The notes below the pieces were generated by a model. The model searched no databases, was not told the origin of the DNA, and worked only from the letters and a program-made list of their open reading frames with translations. Below are positions 35,773 to 47,400 of a DNA stretch of 64,000 nt, one piece after another. Made by a program: the position numbers and the translations under genes. Numbering within the stretch: the stretch's first letter is position 1; each line of letters opens with the position of its first letter. This DNA is from Azolla caroliniana (lineage: Eukaryota; Polypodiophyta), in NCBI GenBank assembly GCA_043228905.1, contig JBHGNT010000018.1, forward strand, positions 15,190,001 to 15,254,000, read 5' to 3'.

Positions 35773-36229
35773 TATTAGAGACATGTACTAAAGTAAGCAT
35801 TAGATAAGGATAGATCTAGGTAGATTGAAAGAAAGGAGAGAGAGAAAGAAGGGTGCTGATCCACCCGACCACCCCCGAGCGGAGGGATCGAGACGAACTC
35901 GAGCCTCGATCGACATCCCATACCACCGTTGTGGCGTCGAGTCGTACCTGGTGCTGGCGTGCTCGCTACAAGAGTTGACCCACCACAAGACAGAGTCTCG
36001 ACGTAGTCAACCAAGATGATGAAATGAGGGTAGCTAGGTCTCTATTTATAGCGATACCCAAGGCCCCCAACCATGTTCACACTTGGCCTAATGGGTTGTC
36101 TCAATCCCGAGGATTTAAAAATAATCCTCCCCTTCTTTACACTCTCGTTTAACCCTCACACTTATCCACGTGTATAGAATACTACGGTAAACTCTCACCA
36201 CGGGATATTATATGGTCATGCCCGTAACA
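35773..36229 (-). repeat. Element D 3' LTR
   Basis: TATTAGAGACATG to GCCCGTAACA on the plus strand. The chromodomain frame of the polyprotein runs to its edge. Differences from the 5' copy are mostly C/T and G/A. Confidence 0.93.
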
Positions 36230-37970
36230 TACACCCCCCTCTTTAAAACATTGCACTCTTGCAATGGAAAGTTAGGGAAGTTAGTTCTAAGAGTATTTTC
36301 GCGTTCCCATGTGGCATCTTTTATTGATTTATCCATCCATTTTATTTTAAATTCTCGGATTTCTTTAGTATGTAATTTTTTTGTTTTAACATCGAGAATT
36401 CTTTTTGGTACATGTGGTTTAGAAGATAATTCTTCAGAAGTAACCGGAGTTTCAGTTGTAACTGTATTATCGCCAGAACCTAGAAGTTCTTTTAGACGAC
36501 TCACATGAATGACTAGATGAATTCCAACACCATCGGGAAGAGCGAGACGATAGGTTGATGACCCAATGCGTTTGAGGACTGTAAAAGGTCCACAAAACCG
36601 TGGGGCTAACTTAGCGCACTTACCCGTAGAAAATGTCTTAGAATTGTGAGGTACACGTAAAAATACCTTCTATCCAGGGTTGAATACATGAGGTTGCCTA
36701 TGATGATCGACATAAAAACATGCTCTATCTTGAGCTGTTTTTATATTATCTCGTGCAATATGCAACATATCTTGCATATCCTGAAGAAAGTTTTGCGTAC
36801 TTCGCAACTCATCATGATGTATATTAACATCAATCGGGGCTCATGGCTGAAAACCATACATCAACATAAAAGGACTATATCCCGTCGACGTATGCTTGGA
36901 GTTGTTATAAGCAAACTCCAAAATTGGGAGATAACGTTCCCATTTTGTTGGTTTTGCACCAAAATATGCTCGAAGCATGTCCTCAATAATTTGATTTACT
37001 CGTTCTGTCTGTCCATCGGATTGAGGATAATCCGCGGAGCTCATGCTCAATGTAGTTTCTAACTTCTTAAAGACTTGCTTCCAGAAGTCACTAGTAAATT
37101 TTGGATCTCGATCATTCACGATATCCATCGGTAACGCATAAAAACGAAATAACTCGTCCACGAATTGGTAAGCCAATTCAGGAGCTGTTACCGTGGTTTT
37201 AGTAGCAATAAATCTGGCTCTTTTAGTTAGTCGATCAACCACAACCCAGATGGCATCATGGCCTTTTTGGGTGCGAGGAAGGCTAACAATAAAATCCATG
37301 GATATACTTTCCCACTTATTATTGGGAATGTCCAAGGGATGTAAAAGTCCTGCGGCTTTAAGTCGCTCGACTTTGTTAACCTGACATTGGTGACATTTAG
37401 TCACATAGCTATGTATGTCAGGGCGCATCTTAGGCCAATAAAATTGAGTGGAGATGAGAACGAGTGTACGATGTATTCCAGGGTGCCTTGCTGAGGGTGC
37501 ATGATGGCATTAAAAAAGAATCCTCTTTTTGACCTCGGGTAAATTTGGAACACAAACCTTCCCATTACGGTAGAGCAGACCGTTAGCAATGTGGAAGTAT
37601 TCCTTCGAGGATGTGGTGGTGTTTGTTCCAGACTCAACTCTTGCCTAGTATTTTGCGAAATAACTGTCATCAGGATACTTTCCTTGAAGGTGATCATAAA
37701 GATCTGATGATATTTCAGTGAAGCTAAGCATGTTAACTTCACGGATGCGACTTAGTGCATCAACGACAGTGTTCATGGAACCTTTATGATATCGTATGGA
37801 AAAATCAAAGTCCTAGATGAGATCAGCCTTATGACCTTTCAGGTCTTGTTGGTCACAAAAATATTTCAAGGACTCGTGGTCCGTAGTTACCACAAAGCGA
37901 TTTCCATAAAGATAATGGCGCCATGTTTTGAGCGCATGTATAACTGCAAATAATTCCTTTTCTTGAACGG
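36208..37970 (-). pseudogene. Element D RNase H C-part, integrase and chromodomain
   Basis: From right to left on the minus strand: QEKELFAVIHALKTWRHYLY and VVTTDHESLKYFCDQQDLKG (RNase H); the integrase finger with HPGIHRTL, MRPDIHSYVTKCHQCQVNK; then the core WESISMDFIVSLPRTQKGHD, DIVNDRDPKFTSDFW and DGQTERVNQIIEDMLRAYF (catalytic D, D, E). Next come CGPFTVLKRIGSSTYRLAL (GPY/F-like module) and a chromodomain, VPKRILDVKTKKLHTKEI with FKIKWMDKSIKDATWERE. Stops near 37814, 37650, 37510, 36840 and 36670 break the frame. The chromodomain is thought to steer chromoviruses to heterochromatin. Confidence 0.92.
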
Positions 37971-38687
37971 TGTCGGGGTTACTACGCCCTTGCGTGTAGA
38001 AAGGAGGAGGGACCACGGGGGTCTCGAACCGAAGAGCAAGAGAGAGAGAAGAAAGAGAGAGAGACCCGATTACACAGAACCGAAGATCCGATTGCGCAGA
38101 ACCGACGATTGCACAGGGACACGGCCCAACAAACAGAGATCCCAAATAAACGCCGACGCAGATGGACGCAACAACGAGAGATATGTACTTATGAATGCAA
38201 GAAAATAACAGACTAAAGTATTACAACCCACGGTGGGGCACAAAATAGATACTAACGAAAACGAACAGGGCGGCGAACAGCTGCCGACCCCTGTATGTCG
38301 CGACGCACAGAAAGGGAAAACAGGTCGGAGGTGCTGCAGGACGCACTCGGGGCGTTCCACGGAACAGCGCAAGCCTCCTCGAAACCTGCACAGGTACGCG
38401 ATGGAGCAGAAGACAGAGAGAGCAGGAGTGAGAGAGAAGCTCCGAAATCGGTTCGGCAGCACTTCGTCCTCTCCGCGGGAGATGCCCCACTTCTATTCTT
38501 CCTCTTCCTTTTATAGCCCGTCAAGAGGCCGTTTGGCATTAACTGCATACTAACCGAATCTACCCACCTAGGATCCTCGTATGTACCTACTTCGTCCTTA
38601 GGTACTTCTTGGCGCGCGTGTGTGTGTAGAGCCGTTTCCCACGCCTTGTTCCTCCGATTCCTCTTGTGGGCGGTTTTCTTCACGACA
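37971..38687 (-). repeat. Element E 3' LTR
   Basis: 717 bp, TGTCGGGG to TTCACGACA on the plus strand, with a 5-bp inverted terminal pair TGTCG/CGACA. Identical to 44418-45134 except at 38367. It contains a GA-rich tract near 38038-38065. Confidence 0.97.
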
Positions 38688-38700
38688 TCCGCCCCCACCT
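38688..38700 (-). other. Element E polypurine tract
   Basis: Minus-strand AGGTGGGGGCGGA directly abutting the 3' LTR start TGTCGTGAAG. This is the expected priming site for plus-strand DNA synthesis. Confidence 0.9.
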
Positions 38701-38759
38701 AACCGCGCATCCACCGGCATGCGCCAAATTAAGTTGGCACGGAGAAAACCGGCCCGCCT

Positions 38760-41700
38760 CTACTCTTCGCCTGCCGGCCCTTCCTCGGCCTCGGATCGGT
38801 CGTCGCTGCTGTCCAGGAGAATCGGGTCGGGTTCGTCGTCGTGCCGCTTCTTGAAAGCTTTGATCCTCTTCCCGGCCACGGGTATCGCTATTCTCGTACC
38901 GTCGAGCTCCGCCAGATGATACGTCCCGTTGTCGTTGGCGCTCTGTACCGTGTACGGCCCGAACCATCTCCGTGCGAACTTCCGCGTTGCTCGGTGCTGG
39001 TTGTCGAGGCTGCTGTCGTAGACGAGCACCCAGTCACCTTCGTCGATTTTCTTCGGTCGTACCCGGTGCGTTCGGTCGAACCGGGCTTTGTTCTTTGTCC
39101 TCGCCACCCGGAGCTTCTCCGTAGCCAGTGCCACGTCCTCCGGTCTCCGCTCGAGCTGTCGTATACGTGCGGCCAACAACTCCTCCCGGCTCATCTCGTC
39201 CCTCCAGTCGACCGTTGCCCACGAGGAGATCGTCCGTTCAATCGGCATGATCGGCTTCTGGCCGAACATGAGCTCCGTCGGCATGTACCCGGTTACCGAA
39301 CTGTGCGTGGTCCGGTCTGCCCACAAAGCATAAGGTAGAAGTCGCGGCCAGTTACCGACTTGGCCTCCGCATGCCCGAACCAGCGCCTTGACGATCGGCC
39401 CGTGTCCGCGCTCCACCTTTCCATTCGCCTCCGGGTTGTACGCAGTGGTGAGCGAGAGTTTGACTCCCAGCCGATCGAACAGCTCCGCGGCTTCCTCGGC
39501 GTCCAACTCCCCTCGGTCAGCCACGATCTTCCCGACGCACCCGTACCGGCATATCACGTCCTCGATCAGGAACCGACACACGGCCGCGGTCGTCTTGTTC
39601 TGAAGGGCTCGGCCTTCCACCTGGTTCGTCAGGTCTTCCCGCGCTAGGACCAGATACCGCATCTGTCCTACCCCCATCGGCATCGTCACCAGATCTACCA
39701 TCCATTTGAAGTGGATAGTCGGAGGGTACGTAGGGTGAAGCCCGTCCCGGTGTCGGACTATCGAGTGCATCTGACAACTCTCGCAAGTTGACACGAACCG
39801 ATGCACGTCCCGGTACAATCCCGGCCACCAGTACTTCCCCTTCAGCTTCTCAAACGTCGCCCACGTTCCACGGTGTCCAGCCCAAGGGCTGTCGTGGTAG
39901 GCCGCCAGTAGCTCCTCCTGTTCTTCCTTCATCGCCACCACCCGGAGCGGGACGCCGTTCCTCTTCTTCGGGTGCTTCCACAAATGCCCATCTCGGAGAA
40001 GGAATCGATATGCTTTCTTCCGGATCCGGTTGGCCTCGTCCTTCGTCCATGACGCATCGGGCGTCATTGTCTTCAAAAACCCGCCGATCTGCAGCCACTC
40101 CCCGTCGTACTTGCTCGCGTCGAACTCGTTAAGCGCCGGAGTGCTCATCCCGTCGGTCGTTATGTATGCCGCCTCGAAGAAATCCATGCCGACTTCTTCG
40201 TCTTCCGAAACCATGCCGCCCTCGTCGTCGAACCTCGCCCTCGAAAGCATGTCGGCCATGGCGTTGTCTTTCCCGGAAATGTGTCGTATTTCCGGGTCCA
40301 GGGACTTGATGTACGCTATCCACCTGAGCATCGCCAGGTCCGGAGTCGCGCATCCGGAAACCATACCGAGAATCGGCAGGCAATCCGTCTCGATGATCAC
40401 TTCCGTCCCTATCAGGTAGTCTTTGTCGGCCTTAACCGCCGAAACAATACCCCAGAGTTCGCGTTTAACCTGGGCGTATCCTCGCTGCCGTTCACTGAGG
40501 ACTTTCGCGCCGAATCGGATCGGAAACCGATTGCCGTCCTCGTCTTCCTGGTTCACGACCCATCCGATCCCGGTCGGACTGGTATCCACCGTTATGAATA
40601 CCGGGGTACCCTTCCCGTATACCGCCTTCCGGAGTGCCGGTGCCGCTGCAAGGGCCTCTTTCAGCTTCCGGACCGATGCCGCGTGCTCGTCTAGCCATTC
40701 GAACCTTCGCCCCTTTTTCAGCAACCCGTACAGTGGCTCCGCGAGGTGTGCGTAATGCGGGATCCATATGTGGTAGAACGCGCATGCCCCCAGGAATCTC
40801 CGTACTTCCGTGACCGAGCTGCAGTCGGGCTTCATCGCGGAGATGGCTTCTACCTTTGCCGGAGACGGTTTCCGGCCATATGGTCCGCACAGGTGTCCGA
40901 CCACCATGATTTCTGACTGCCCGAAGGCCGACTTCTCCCCGGAGAAGGTGAGTCTCGCATCCTCTAGCCTTTGCAGCACCTTCTCGCAGTCGTCGATGTG
41001 CGTCGCCACGAATCGCCGGCATCCGTCCGGCCCGATCGTCTCGTCCTTTTCTTCCACCGGGCATCCCTTGATCGGGATGTCGTCCAGAAACGGCATGGTG
41101 ATGTCCGGGATACAGTCCCTCAGAACCTTGTTCATCGCATTCACCATGTGGGCCACCGAGTTGGTCCCTCCTTGCGGCAGTGTACACATCCGAACTAGGC
41201 CGAGGGGAGTTCGCATCGTCGTAATGTCTCTGCTCTCCACGGCTAGCTGGAACTGGTCGTACCCTGAGTATAGATCCCCGACCGAGTAAATTGACCTTCC
41301 GGCGAAGGCCTCCGCGAACTCGTCTATGGTCGGTCCGATCCCTGCGTTCCGAATGGTCACTCGATTGACCGGCTGCAGGTCCTGGATGAAGCGCAACGAA
41401 CCGTTTTTCTTCGGTACGGTAAACCATCGATTCGAATATGGGGCGCTCGACGGCTCGAGAATTCCCATATCAACTTTCTGCCTCAGCAGCTCCATCAACT
41501 TCGGGATGTGAGCTCTCGGAACCGGGATTGGCTTGAGATTCCATGGTACATGCGGTACCGTGAATATCACCATCGGCTCCACGATCGTCGGGTCAACGCA
41601 CCCGATTTCCTCCGGCGAGAATGCGAAGGCTTTCCCGCGCCTTCCGAGCATTCTCCGAAACCGGTCTTCCTCCGCCGGCAGTAGGAACCCGCTCCCACCG

Positions 41701-42247
41701 ATTTTGAGCTCTCGGAGCGTCTCGTCGGTGAAGGTGTGCCCTATGCAGGCCGGATCTCGTAGACTAGGGTCCGATGCAACCCCTTTGATTCTCGACGCGC
41801 TGTCCTCCGGTAAGGGTGCCGCGACTGGCCTTACCTTCCGGTCCACAGTCTTGTACTTGGTGCTTACGTGGGCCGTCCGAACTGACTCGAGCCCTCGACC
41901 GAAGTCCGCGATGACTTCGTACATCTCCTCGGAACACACCGGTATCGTCCGGTCTTCGTTAAGGCCTTCTTCGACTACCTTTCCCAGCATTCCCAAGGTG
42001 TCGTCGAATGAGACCGCCTCCACGGCTCCGTTGATTTCCTCGTCCGGGCCGAGAACTCCGCACGCTCGAAGTCTCCCCTCCGCCTTTGTCTTCTCTCGGC
42101 CGCCGATGCTGACTATCGTACACGCTCCGCTGTCGGAGAACAAAAATTCCCTACCTATGGTACAAGGTTTCTTCGGTTTTACCGTACAGGTGTGGGGGTT
42201 TCCCGGGGTGTCCGGACTGTCGCGGCCCCACGCCTTGGTAGCCCTCT
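38760..42247 (-). CDS. Element E pol: reverse transcriptase, RNase H and integrase
   Basis: Open frame of 1,127 codons counted from 42143, where the codon is TTG. The same frame is open upstream past the gag-pro stop, so translation probably arrives by a -1 shift and not a new start. Counting from 42143: RT at about 200-420 with Asp290 (motif A, VGDLYSGYDQF) and FLDD at 352-355; RNase H with Asp520, Glu562, Asp587 and the HISGKDNAMADMLSR end; integrase finger H750, H757, C787, C790 and catalytic Asp817 (VDLVTMP), Asp876 (VADRGE), Glu911 (KVERG). A GPY/F module (RWFGPYTV) lies near 1055. No chromodomain is seen. Every catalytic residue expected is present. The closest relatives I recall are Ty3/gypsy Pol proteins from fungi and non-seed plants, but I cannot search. 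Confidence 0.95.
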
Positions 42248-44374
42248 CTAAAAATCCTCTCGGTTATCGGAACCGAGGGAGTCGCGGTTACGCTCGTGGT
42301 TCGGCCTAACCGTCAAAAACTGGACCGAATGGCGCCCGTCCTGGCTCTTGACCCGCGCATAGGCCGAACCGTTGTCCAGCACCTTGGTCTCCATTCGAGC
42401 CGCCGTGATGTACGGTTCTCCCAGTATGACGGGGTGCGATGACGACTCCTGCACGAAGAAGTGCTGGTCTATCTCGACATCGCCGATCTTGACCCGTACA
42501 TTCGGGCAGGCCCCGTGAAGTTCCTCGGTGGCGCGCGTCGCCGCCCTTATCTTCCACCCGTGCTTGGTGTTGATCGGCCATTTGCCCTTCTTATAGAAGT
42601 CCATGGACATCAAATTGATCTCCGATCCGTGGTCCACCAAAGCTATCACCGGTTCCTGGACATCGCCGATCTTCACCGGGGTTTCCGTGGTCGCTCGGGC
42701 CCAGTGCGGTCTCGAATAGTGGCTTTCCGCCCACTCGTCTCCCAGCGCCATGTCGTCTAGGTGCGTCGTCCGCACTTCCACCGGTCTTTCCGGTTCTGTC
42801 TCCGTTGACAGCCTCTTCCGTTTCACCAAGTCCACGATGGAGTCGTGGAACTCCTTCTTGGCGATTCCCAGCACCTCCCGTAGCGACAGCTCCACCTTGC
42901 TGTCGAGGATCCGTTCCTCCAGGACCTTTCGTAAGTCCGTGTTTCTTTCTATCTCCGTCCCCAGACGGTACCCGCCCTTCTGGGGTTTATCTTGCGTACC
43001 GGCCCCGCCGGCTTCGTCCCGTCGTGGCCCGGACCGGGTCTCGTATCGTTGTGAGGGCCCGGTCGTCCCGGGTTTCCCCACCCGCTTCTCTTCTACCAGA
43101 GCCTCGTAGTTCCTGCAAGCGGCTTCCAAGAAGCCCGTCTTTTCCTCGACCGGGTCGCTCCACCCGGTCATCTCCCGTACCCGTTTCTCCGCACGGTCCG
43201 ATTCCTCCCTTTTAAGCCCTGCACCGGCAAGGCCTTCCAGCATCGTCGGCCAGAATCCGGCTTTGCTTTCCTTTCGGGCCTCGCCGCCCCCGACTCGAAT
43301 ACCGGCCGACGCCGAGTAGTGGACGGTTTCCGCATGTCGGGCCGCCGCCTCTTCCATCAACCTCTTCATTCCGCCTCGCCCGTCGTTTCGGTTTAGGGCC
43401 CTTCTCGTGTCGTTGGCGTGAACCCGGCCTTCCCATAGGTACACCACCCGGTTCCTCAGCGCCTCTGCGAAATCGCCGCAGTCTTTTCGGATGTGGCCGA
43501 CCCCGTCGCACCACATGCACCTGTTCCCTGCCGCCGGCCGTCGGTCACGAGCAGGTCCTCCGCCTTCTCTGCGGGCTTGTGCGATTTGGAGGTCTTTTAT
43601 CGCCCTCGTCAGTTCCTCCAACGCAGCTCCCCCAGTCGAGCCTCCGATCACGCCGGTCGGAGCCGAACCGGATTCCAGCCACTCCCGAGTCTCTTCCCTT
43701 CGCACCGGCTGCGCCGGCTCGAGTTTCCTCGCCGCGACTGAGCCCGACCCGGTTGCTCTGTCATCCTCCCATTCTCGCCGTTTGTCGAAACGGCCGCAGG
43801 CTCTCTTGACCGCCGCCCAGTCGGCTGTCAGCCCATCTTCGGTTTCTAGCAGGGCGCCCACGTGACTCCGATCCCTCTCGTCAACCGATTTGACGAACAG
43901 CAGGACCCGGCTTGTATCCAGGACCATCCTGTCAAGCGCCGAAAGGCGCGCGAAGTTCTCCTCGAACTCCCGGAGGAGTGCCGACGCATTCCTTCCTTTC
44001 CCGGGAGACTCCACCCACTCCATGAAGCTTCGCTTCGAAAGCCGGAGCGCGTCGTCCAGTCCGTATTTTTCCAGGAGCCGACCTTCGAACTCCTCCCAGG
44101 TACGGCTCTCCGCCCGCACCTCGAGCACCTCCGCGTGGATGCTCGGCATCGCCACTCGGGGAAAACCGGCCAGACGCCTGTCTTCCGGAATGTCCCGCAT
44201 TAACATTTCCGCACCGTAGGACGCCAGGTACTTCGTGGCATCTTTTCCGGTGAATCGACCGATCGTTCCGACGACCGCCTCAATAGCTCTATCGAGGGCG
44301 CCGGTGCCCTCGCGCGCGCTTACTATCCGATCCACGGCCGAAGCCATGGCCTCTGCAAGATCCGCCCCCTTCAT
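42248..44374 (-). CDS. Element E gag-protease
   Basis: The frame is open from 44401 (GTG); the first ATG is at 44374, giving 708 residues. Residue numbers below count from 44401. A capsid-like N-terminal part (about 45-210: FTGKDATKYLASYGAEML and LTADWAAVKRACGRFDKR) is followed by a CCHC knuckle CMWCDGVGHIRKDC (C295, C298, H303, C308). Near the C-terminus is a retropepsin site ALVDHGSEINLMS (Asp590) with ILGEPY downstream. The stop TAG at 42248 follows a T run. The coding region starts almost at the primer-binding site, so the leader is very short. No frame damage is visible. Confidence 0.94.
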   Translation of the reverse strand: MKGADLAEAMASAVDRIVSAREGTGALDRAIEAVVGTIGRFTGKDATKYLASYGAEMLMRDIPEDRRLAGFPRVAMPSIHAEVLEVRAESRTWEEFEGRLLEKYGLDDALRLSKRSFMEWVESPGKGRNASALLREFEENFARLSALDRMVLDTSRVLLFVKSVDERDRSHVGALLETEDGLTADWAAVKRACGRFDKRREWEDDRATGSGSVAARKLEPAQPVRREETREWLESGSAPTGVIGGSTGGAALEELTRAIKDLQIAQARREGGGPARDRRPAAGNRCMWCDGVGHIRKDCGDFAEALRNRVVYLWEGRVHANDTRRALNRNDGRGGMKRLMEEAAARHAETVHYSASAGIRVGGGEARKESKAGFWPTMLEGLAGAGLKREESDRAEKRVREMTGWSDPVEEKTGFLEAACRNYEALVEEKRVGKPGTTGPSQRYETRSGPRRDEAGGAGTQDKPQKGGYRLGTEIERNTDLRKVLEERILDSKVELSLREVLGIAKKEFHDSIVDLVKRKRLSTETEPERPVEVRTTHLDDMALGDEWAESHYSRPHWARATTETPVKIGDVQEPVIALVDHGSEINLMSMDFYKKGKWPINTKHGWKIRAATRATEELHGACPNVRVKIGDVEIDQHFFVQESSSHPVILGEPYITAARMETKVLDNGSAYARVKSQDGRHSVQFLTVRPNHERNRDSLGSDNREDF

Positions 44375-44394
44375 TTCCCACTCTTCTGCCGCCT

Positions 44395-44414
44395 CTTTCA
44401 CGTCGGGTTCACCA
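44395..44414 (-). other. Element E primer-binding site
   Basis: Minus strand: LTR end CCCCGACA, then TCT, then TGGTGAACCCGACGTGA. The TGG complements the CCA end of a tRNA. I could not identify the tRNA. The related element J has TGGCGAACCTGACATGA at the same place. Confidence 0.75.
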
Positions 44415-44417
44415 AGA

Positions 44418-45134
44418 TGTCGGGGTTACTACGCCCTTGCGTGTAGAAAGGAGGAGGGACCACGGGGGTCTCGAACCGAAGAGCAAGAGAGAGAGAAGAA
44501 AGAGAGAGAGACCCGATTACACAGAACCGAAGATCCGATTGCGCAGAACCGACGATTGCACAGGGACACGGCCCAACAAACAGAGATCCCAAATAAACGC
44601 CGACGCAGATGGACGCAACAACGAGAGATATGTACTTATGAATGCAAGAAAATAACAGACTAAAGTATTACAACCCACGGTGGGGCACAAAATAGATACT
44701 AACGAAAACGAACAGGGCGGCGAACAGCTGCCGACCCCTGTATGTCGCGACGCACAGAAAGGGAAAACAGGTCGGAGGTGCTGCAGGACGCACTCGGGGC
44801 GTTCCACGGAACAACGCAAGCCTCCTCGAAACCTGCACAGGTACGCGATGGAGCAGAAGACAGAGAGAGCAGGAGTGAGAGAGAAGCTCCGAAATCGGTT
44901 CGGCAGCACTTCGTCCTCTCCGCGGGAGATGCCCCACTTCTATTCTTCCTCTTCCTTTTATAGCCCGTCAAGAGGCCGTTTGGCATTAACTGCATACTAA
45001 CCGAATCTACCCACCTAGGATCCTCGTATGTACCTACTTCGTCCTTAGGTACTTCTTGGCGCGCGTGTGTGTGTAGAGCCGTTTCCCACGCCTTGTTCCT
45101 CCGATTCCTCTTGTGGGCGGTTTTCTTCACGACA
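44418..45134 (-). repeat. Element E 5' LTR
   Basis: 717 bp, one base different from the 3' LTR (A at 44814). As the transcribed copy it should carry the promoter; a TATAAAAGG lies at 44954-44962 on the minus strand. Confidence 0.97.
44954..44963 (-). promoter_or_regulatory. Element E TATA box
   Basis: Minus-strand CTATAAAAGG about 170 bp into the 5' LTR, the normal placement for the U3/R boundary. The same sequence is in the 3' LTR at 38507-38516. Confidence 0.7.
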
Positions 45135-45138
45135 ACGG

Positions 45139-45540
45139 TATACCGACATTGAGTAGAATCAAGCTTCTTACTCTCGAATGCTATTGGTTTACCATCTTGA
45201 TATAAGACAACACCTATAGCATAATCGCTTGCATCGGTTTCAACCTCAAAAGGTTTTGAAGGATCGGGTAAAAGAAGTGAATGAGCCTTGCAAACCAGGT
45301 CCTTGAGTTCCTTAAAGGCGAGGTCTAGTGTAGCATTCCACACAATAGGTTTTGTAGACTTACGCGTTTGACCTTTTAGAAGATCAGTAAACGGTGTCGT
45401 CAATTGGGAGTAATTACGAAGGGATTTTCGCAAAAACCCGACAAAACCAAGGAATGATCGAACTTCTCGAATGTTTTGAAGAGTGGGCCAAAGCTTGATT
45501 TTGTCGATGCGAGAAGGATCAATTTCAACTCCTCGTTCGG
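45139..45540 (-). pseudogene. Element D RT C-terminal part and RNase H start
   Basis: Minus strand: [40 protein letters not shown], then PDPSKPFEVETDASDYAIGV (first RNase H Asp) and KPIAFESKKLDSTQCRYTV, where element E begins. It continues in phase at 37970. A one-base frame change separates it from the RT segment ending at 45541. Confidence 0.9.
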
Positions 45541-47400
45541 TTATGAGATGTCCAAGATAAGTAATTGATTTCTTGAAGAACTCACATTTGAGATCTTCGC
45601 ATAAAATTGTTTGTCACGCAATATTTGTAAAACAAAGCGGACATGTTTAGCATGTTCTTGTAATGTGCGGCTATAAACTAAAATATCATCCAAGAAAATA
45701 ACGACAAATTTTCCAAGTTGTTCTCGGAAAATGTCATTCATTTCTTGTTGAAATGTAGCCGGAGCATTGGTTAAACCAAAAGGCATAACCAGAAACTCAT
45801 AATGGCCATAGCGCGTACGAAATGCAGTTTTAGGAACATCGTCCTCACTTATACGAATTTGATGGTAGCCAGTACGGAGATCAAGTTTCGTAAAATACCG
45901 AGCTCCCTGGAGACGGTCAATTAGATCGTCAGCCCTGGGCAATGGATACGAATTCTTGATCGTCACTTTATTCAAGCGTTGGTAATTAATACACATACGC
46001 CATGTGCCCTCTTTCTTTTTAACCAAGAGAACTGGTGCACCCCATGGAGATTTACTATAACGTATATAACCCATTCGTAAATAGTCCTTGAGTTGCATAG
46101 ATACCTCATCCTCTTCGGATCGACTTAAGCGATAAGGAGGTATACTTATTGGTGCAACACCAGGTACAATATCTATATGATGGTCTATATTATGTTTAGG
46201 AGGTAAGCCATCTGGTAGTTCACTCGGAAAAACATCACGAAAATCATTTAAGATTTCATCAAGTTGTTGTTGTTCAAAATATGTTAATTGAACCGAGACA
46301 TTATCGATATTGTAAACGTGAATGTCCGGATCAAGTACACAATAAAATAGAGTAGAACAAGACAACTTGGATATTGATGGACACGAGGAAACAATCGAGA
46401 GGGATTGTTTTTTTACACATTTAATAAAATGAGTACAATCGTTCAGTACAAATGTAATTGAATGATGAACCCAATCAATAGATAAAGAAGAGTTTTTATT
46501 ATAAAACCAGGGATAACCCAGTATTACATCGGTGGTAGAAAGATTCATTACATGGATGTCTACTTCCTCTATATAAGTGTCAATAGAAATTCCTAATGAA
46601 TGAATCGCCCCGTTGATGTATTGTACTTTTCCATCAGCCAAGTGCACCGTGTAGGTGTGATCACTTACGGTGGGTTGGATTCCCCATATCTGAACCAAAC
46701 GATCATTCACAAAATTGTGTGAGCTTCCCGAATCAAATAGAAATTGTACGGGAGATCCATTGATATACCCGTTTGCACGTAGTAAATCATTGGGACCCAA
46801 TACATAGTGAGGGAAAGAACATTGGCAATTACTTAAATGATGTGTATAGACCTGAAGGACATTAGGAATCTCACCTTTATGGTTTGCAGTTTTAGCTTTG
46901 TTGTCGTGCTCTTTCCGTTGGAGCTTTCGACATTGCTCTTTTGTATGACCCTTCTTTTTGCAGAATATGCAAAAAGGATGTTGTCGCTTACAATCGCGAT
47001 CCATGAATTCGTTGGGTGTCTTGTGTTTCCCAACGAATTGCGATTGCTTAGTCCCGAGCGCTTCGTTGGGTTTGTTGTGGTCCTTCTTCGAAGTGCGTTG
47101 ATAGCGAAGAACTATTTCAACGGCCTCTTCAAAGGATTTTGGATCCTTATCGTGCACTATCCAGTGATAGTCCGAATTGGGGATGCCATTGACAAAACAA
47201 ACTATTAACCAGTTGTCCCCTTCTAGACCCGATTTTTGGATGTGGGTTCTAGCATGGTGGACATAGTCTTCTAGCGAGGAAAATTTCCGACTAGAGAGGT
47301 TCATTAAAGCTTGTGCTGCCTTGGTTCGAGAGGGAGGTTGCATAAATTGGCCCTTGAAAACTGTGACAAAATCTGTCCAGGTATCGGGCAATTTCCCCAA
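45541..47400 (-). pseudogene. Element D gag (C-part), protease and reverse transcriptase
   Basis: A 619-codon open frame. It has a gag retrotrans domain ([20 protein letters not shown]), a CCHC knuckle [14 protein letters not shown], the protease site [12 protein letters not shown], and RT with [37 protein letters not shown] and the catalytic [11 protein letters not shown]. It ends in a frameshift at about 45600, which throws the last RT residues out of frame. RT and protease residues look intact. Confidence 0.93.

Larger units (their letters stand above)
37971..45134 (-). mobile_element. Gypsy element E: GC-rich, intact-looking, recent
   Basis: A 7.16-kb minus-strand LTR element inserted in D's RNase H. 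Its 717-bp LTRs (37971-38687 and 44418-45134) differ at one position by my reading (G at 38367, A at 44814). The flanks are AACGG on the left and (A)ACGG on the right, a 4- or 5-bp duplication depending on how the shared A is counted. Removing E restores D's YTVQEKEL. A purine tract AGGTGGGGGCGGA abuts the left LTR, and a TGG-initial primer site lies 3 bases inside the right LTR. Both ORFs are long and open, and the element is far more GC-rich than its host sequence. Confidence 0.96.

Noticed and set aside
38841-44663. Many long plus-strand and alternative-frame ORFs across element E
   Set aside because: GC-rich coding DNA gives long shadow frames. The two minus-strand frames alone show gag, protease, RT, RNase H and integrase motifs.
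37971-45134. Element E as bacterial or fungal contamination in the assembly
   Set aside because: It is precisely inserted in D with a short target duplication and frame restoration, and an AT-rich relative (J) lies in the same window.
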